This document shows, in pieces, positions 61,022 to 64,000 of a stretch of DNA of 64,000 bases; the stretch's first letter is position 1; each line of letters opens with the position of its first letter. This DNA comes from Stromatinia cepivora (Eukaryota > Ascomycota > Leotiomycetes > Helotiales > Sclerotiniaceae): NCBI GenBank assembly GCA_014898415.1, contig RCTD01000003.1, positions 1,922,001 to 1,986,000 of the forward strand, in the 5' to 3' direction. The notes beneath the pieces are model-generated. The model saw nothing but the letters and a program-made list of their open reading frames with translations. It had not been told where the DNA came from and did no database searches. Both the position numbers and the translations under genes were made by a program.

Positions 61022-62776
61022 AGAGCTTGGATCATATTTACTATGTTCAAATATGCTTCGAACGTCATATCAGTGCTGGTGAAAGCATCTGCCAAATCTT
61101 GGGCAGATATGGAGTTTAGGGCACTTTGAGCAATCACTCCTCCGCCACCAGCTGCAGTGCTAGAAATCAGCTGATTTTGATTTGAATTCATGGATGAAGT
61201 CATTTGAGTCGTAACCCGTCCGCGACCAGTGCTGGCAATAGCACCCGGGTTATACTGGCTGGATGCTTGCTGTGTAATATGAGAGAATGTGCTCTGGTTG
61301 TAGCTTTGTTGGCCTTGTTGTTGGGGGACTGCAAAGCCTTGGTTCTGCATTTGGTTGTAACCTTGTTCAACCTGTTGACGCATTCCATAACCTGGATTTT
61401 GAGGCTGTAAAAGGCCCTGCTGAGCAGGTTGTTGATGCATTCCATATCCTTGGGGTTGGAGCGGGACGTAGCCTTGTGCTGGAAGATATTGAGGTACGTA
61501 TCCATAATTTTGTGATGGATTATATCCTTGCTGAACATATTGTTGCTGGTCCATTCCATGTCCTTGATTCCGGGACGGAACATAGTTCTGTGTTGGATTG
61601 AACTGAGGCGAAGATCCGTAACTCTCTTGAACTTGTTGATGTGGCATCCCAAATTCTTGGCTTGAGAATTGATTATATTCTCGTTGACCCTGTTGATTCA
61701 TTCCAAATCCTTGACCTTGAAACTGGTTCATTCTCGGTTGCTGATTATGCTGAGGAAATACAACATGGCTGTCACCTTGACTAAGTTGAGGAGCCATATA
61801 TCCTGGGCTAGGTACAGGCCAACCAGTATGCGGGTCACGCCATAAACCCTGCAGTCTTTGTTCTTGATTTCGTGCAGGTTGTGCTAATGGTGCTGGTGAA
61901 GGTTGAGCTTGCATACCAACAATCCCGTATGATGGTGGATCAGGCTGGAATGGTCGTGCAGTAGGCTGGAACCGAAAGGGTTGTGCAGTTGGCTGTGCTG
62001 GCAATGTTTGTGCAGCCGACTGGACAGGATTTGGAGTCAGAGCCTGACTTCGCATTTGAGTCAAGATGCTTGAACCCTTCTGCAGTTTGTCATCCGTAGG
62101 TCCTTCAATAGAAGTCGCCTTCCGCTTTTTTGAATTTCGCTCGTCAGTTCCTTCTCTGACCCTCGGTTTCACCTGCCCTGGCTTGAGAATGGCACCATCT
62201 TCGTCAAAAGCAGTGACACCACAAGCCTCCGTAATGGCTGCCTGGCGGAAGAGATTGAGATTATTGATCTGCGCCCGGTCATTCCAATCAAAACCTTTCA
62301 ACTTGGAATATGTACGAACTAGAACGTGCTCTGGGTCAAGGTAGTCGCAACTGATAAAGAAGAACTTGCGCATATCGCGAACGCCTTTAACTGCGGGGGT
62401 AATATCTGCATGCTGTGAAGAATTACTGCCGTGTTTAATGTCGAAAAAGAACTCTGTAAGGAGATCCGGATTCATATTCTCGATTAGACAAAAGTCCTTG
62501 GATGAGCCCCGGAAAATCCCAGAGAAAGCTTTACGGCACCCGTTTTGGAACATGCTAACATAGCTGACATTATCAACTTGCTCGATATGGATATTCTTAT
62601 CCCTTGCGGCTCTTGCCTTGAAGCTGTTCTGGAGGATGCGTAATTCAGTGGGAAACTTTGGATGATCTTGATTGAATGGCTATTTTAGAGTAAATTAGCC
62701 AGGAGGACCCACGGAGGTTGCTTTGCTTGGCTTTGAAGAGCTAGAAAGTACTTACGAAAAAGGATTCTGTCGGCAT
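61015..62776 (-). CDS. FDWN-family protein F with Q/N/Y-rich prion-like domain
   Basis: Exon 1 (62776-62756) encodes MPTESFF; a 76-bp GTAAGT...ATAG intron leads to exon 2 (62679-61015); total 561 residues. Residues 8-90 are a helical N-terminal part (FPTELRILQNSFKARAARDK, IHIEQVDNVSYVSMF) not seen in the others. The family box ADITPAVKGVRDMRKFFF and KLKGFDWNDRAQINNLNLFR (FDWN at about 137-140) follow, then a basic KPRVREGTDERNSKKRKA, a likely nuclear signal. From about residue 215 to 520 the chain is rich in Gln, Asn, Tyr, Gly and Pro with repeats of the type QGYGMHQQPAQQ and QGYNPSQNYGY, a composition typical of prion-like, phase-separating regions. The C-terminal 45 residues look folded (ISAQDLADAFTSTDMTFEAY). 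Function unknown. Confidence 0.86.
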
Positions 62777-63535
62777 CTTGAAGTTGTCAGGTGTTTCCTG
62801 TTGAAGAAATGTGGTTGTTTGTTTGAAATTAGAAGGAATAAACAATGATACAGTTTCAATAGTTTCAATAAGTGTCTTTTAGTTGATCAGAAAATAGAAT
62901 GAGATCTGAAGAAGTGACTGTGCTAGTTACGGTAGTTTTTATTTAGAGGTTGTAAAATCTAAGAGTTATCTGTGTCCTAGGAAACTGAAATAGTAGTTTC
63001 TCGGGTAGTATACAGCTCTCTCTATATGACACTAAAACAACCGAGAAAAGCTGACCGGACAAATACAACCAACTAGCATTCAATTCACAGGTCTTGAGCA
63101 GAAGTGAATCCAAACTATTTAGATTCACTGTGTTGAAGGGCAGTATATATTAGGATTGATTATTTTCAGATCCATCCAAAGCTTCTTTACAATGCCTGAG
63201 ACATAGCTTTCCCTACAATGATATGCTGAAGTGGTGAAGGGAAAGTAGTATAGTATAATACAATCAGTTTACCCAATAGCCCTGACGGTAGTCCAAAAAT
63301 AAGAGATTTCGAAGGTTGAAATTATTTCAGATTTTGAATTGTTTTCAGATATTAAAAGCTTACAGGTACTCTACTAATTTAGATTATTGGGCATCCTAAT
63401 ATAACAGAACCAATGAGTGTCATCTTTATAAAAAGTGCACCTGTCTAAATAGAGGTCATTTTTCCTATATTAGGAAACAAAAGAGATAAAGTTTGTCGCA
63501 ATACCACATAGAGGAATAGTGCTTGAACTTTATGG
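62777..63535. other. Intergenic region upstream of gene F
   Basis: AT-rich promoter region; no gene seen. Confidence 0.4.
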
Positions 63536-63960
63536 CCAGGTATAGGCACCCGTACCCTACCCGGGGTATTTGACCTCTACAAGGTGGTTACCTTACCCTA
63601 TAAAGGTTTTATAGGGTGATTATCTAGCAATACTATTAGATACTAGAGTATTATAGAGTAAATATCACATGATCGTTTTATATTATTATTTAAAGCTTTA
63701 TTATATTATAAATTAATTATATAATATTTGAATTATACGATATTGAAATTATATAATATAGATATAATATAATATAATCAAGATTCCGAATCATATAATT
63801 ATTCGATCATATAAACTCATATGCTAAATACCCTACAGTACCCTAGCACCCGGAGCATTTCTCTAAATGGTTACCCTACCCTGTAGAGCTCGAATAGGGT
63901 GGCTTTTCGGCCGGGTTTACCCCAGGTTACCCCGGGTATACCCCTACCTTTTGCCCAACC
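63536..63960. repeat. GTACCC/CCGGGGTA fold-back repeat
   Basis: GC-rich ends built from ACCCGTACCCTACCCGGGG (63548-63566) and, inverted, GGTAGGGGTATACCCGGGG at the right end, flank an extremely AT-rich core (63650-63790). Additional GGTTACCCTACCCTGTAGAG-type sequence near 63880 mirrors GGTTACCTTACCCTATAAAG near 63587. The inverted arrangement suggests a non-autonomous transposable element. Target duplications were not identified. Confidence 0.55.
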
Positions 63961-64000
63961 CTGTTCATGGCTAAGGGATGGACTATATGTAAGTATATCC

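Overview
The window reads as nuclear DNA of a filamentous ascomycete. Genes are interrupted by short introns (about 48-150 bp) with GTAAGT/GTATGT-type donors and CTAAC-like branch points, intergenic spaces are long and AT-rich, and several genes encode secreted Ser/Thr-rich proteins, a LysM protein and a fungal APC permease. Gene style and protein types suit a plant-associated Leotiomycete (Helotiales/Sclerotiniaceae-like); that placement is inference, no marker gene is present.

Layout. 1-8 kb: two secreted cell-surface type proteins on the plus strand, the second with a predicted GC-AG intron. 8.9-12.1 kb: a frameshifted gene relic, the first copy of a TA-flanked MITE-like element, a CCCTCTCT microsatellite and an intron-containing tRNA-Cys(GCA). 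13-15 kb: a six-exon GABA/amino-acid permease on the minus strand. 18-25 kb: a small secreted LysM protein, a GTT1-like glutathione S-transferase, a decayed locus and a single-pass membrane protein of unknown role. 26.5-28.3 kb: a GH13 alpha-glucosidase with an isomaltase-type signature.

29.5-62.8 kb is the most unusual part. It carries six genes (31.4, 41.9, 48.2, 53.2, 58.8 and 61.0 kb) that share an unrecognised module, here called the FDWN module: an A-x-x-G-x-P-(D/E)-x-x-K-(F/Y)-like box followed by a (F/H)-(D/N)-W-N-like motif and an LN-x-x-R helix. A seventh gene (33.8 kb), with an AT-hook, shares only the WT-x-x-E helical module found in two of them, and an eighth (29.6 kb) is a doubtful relative. 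Partners of the module differ: a Cys/His MPWG module, an AT-hook, acidic tails, or a Q/N/Y-rich prion-like tail. The basic and acidic stretches, AT-hook and SANT-like helices suggest nuclear or chromatin roles, but function is unknown. Between them lie a secreted PAN/apple-like protein, a major-royal-jelly/yellow-type secreted protein, and further copies of repeat elements.

The window has no obvious biosynthetic cluster or operon. Proteins group loosely into extracellular/cell-wall functions (1.4, 4.9, 18.1, 45.4, 57.1 kb), nutrient use (13.0 and 26.5 kb), detoxification (21.9 kb) and the putative nuclear paralog family. All exon boundaries were placed by eye from splice motifs, reading-frame continuity and comparison among the paralogs.
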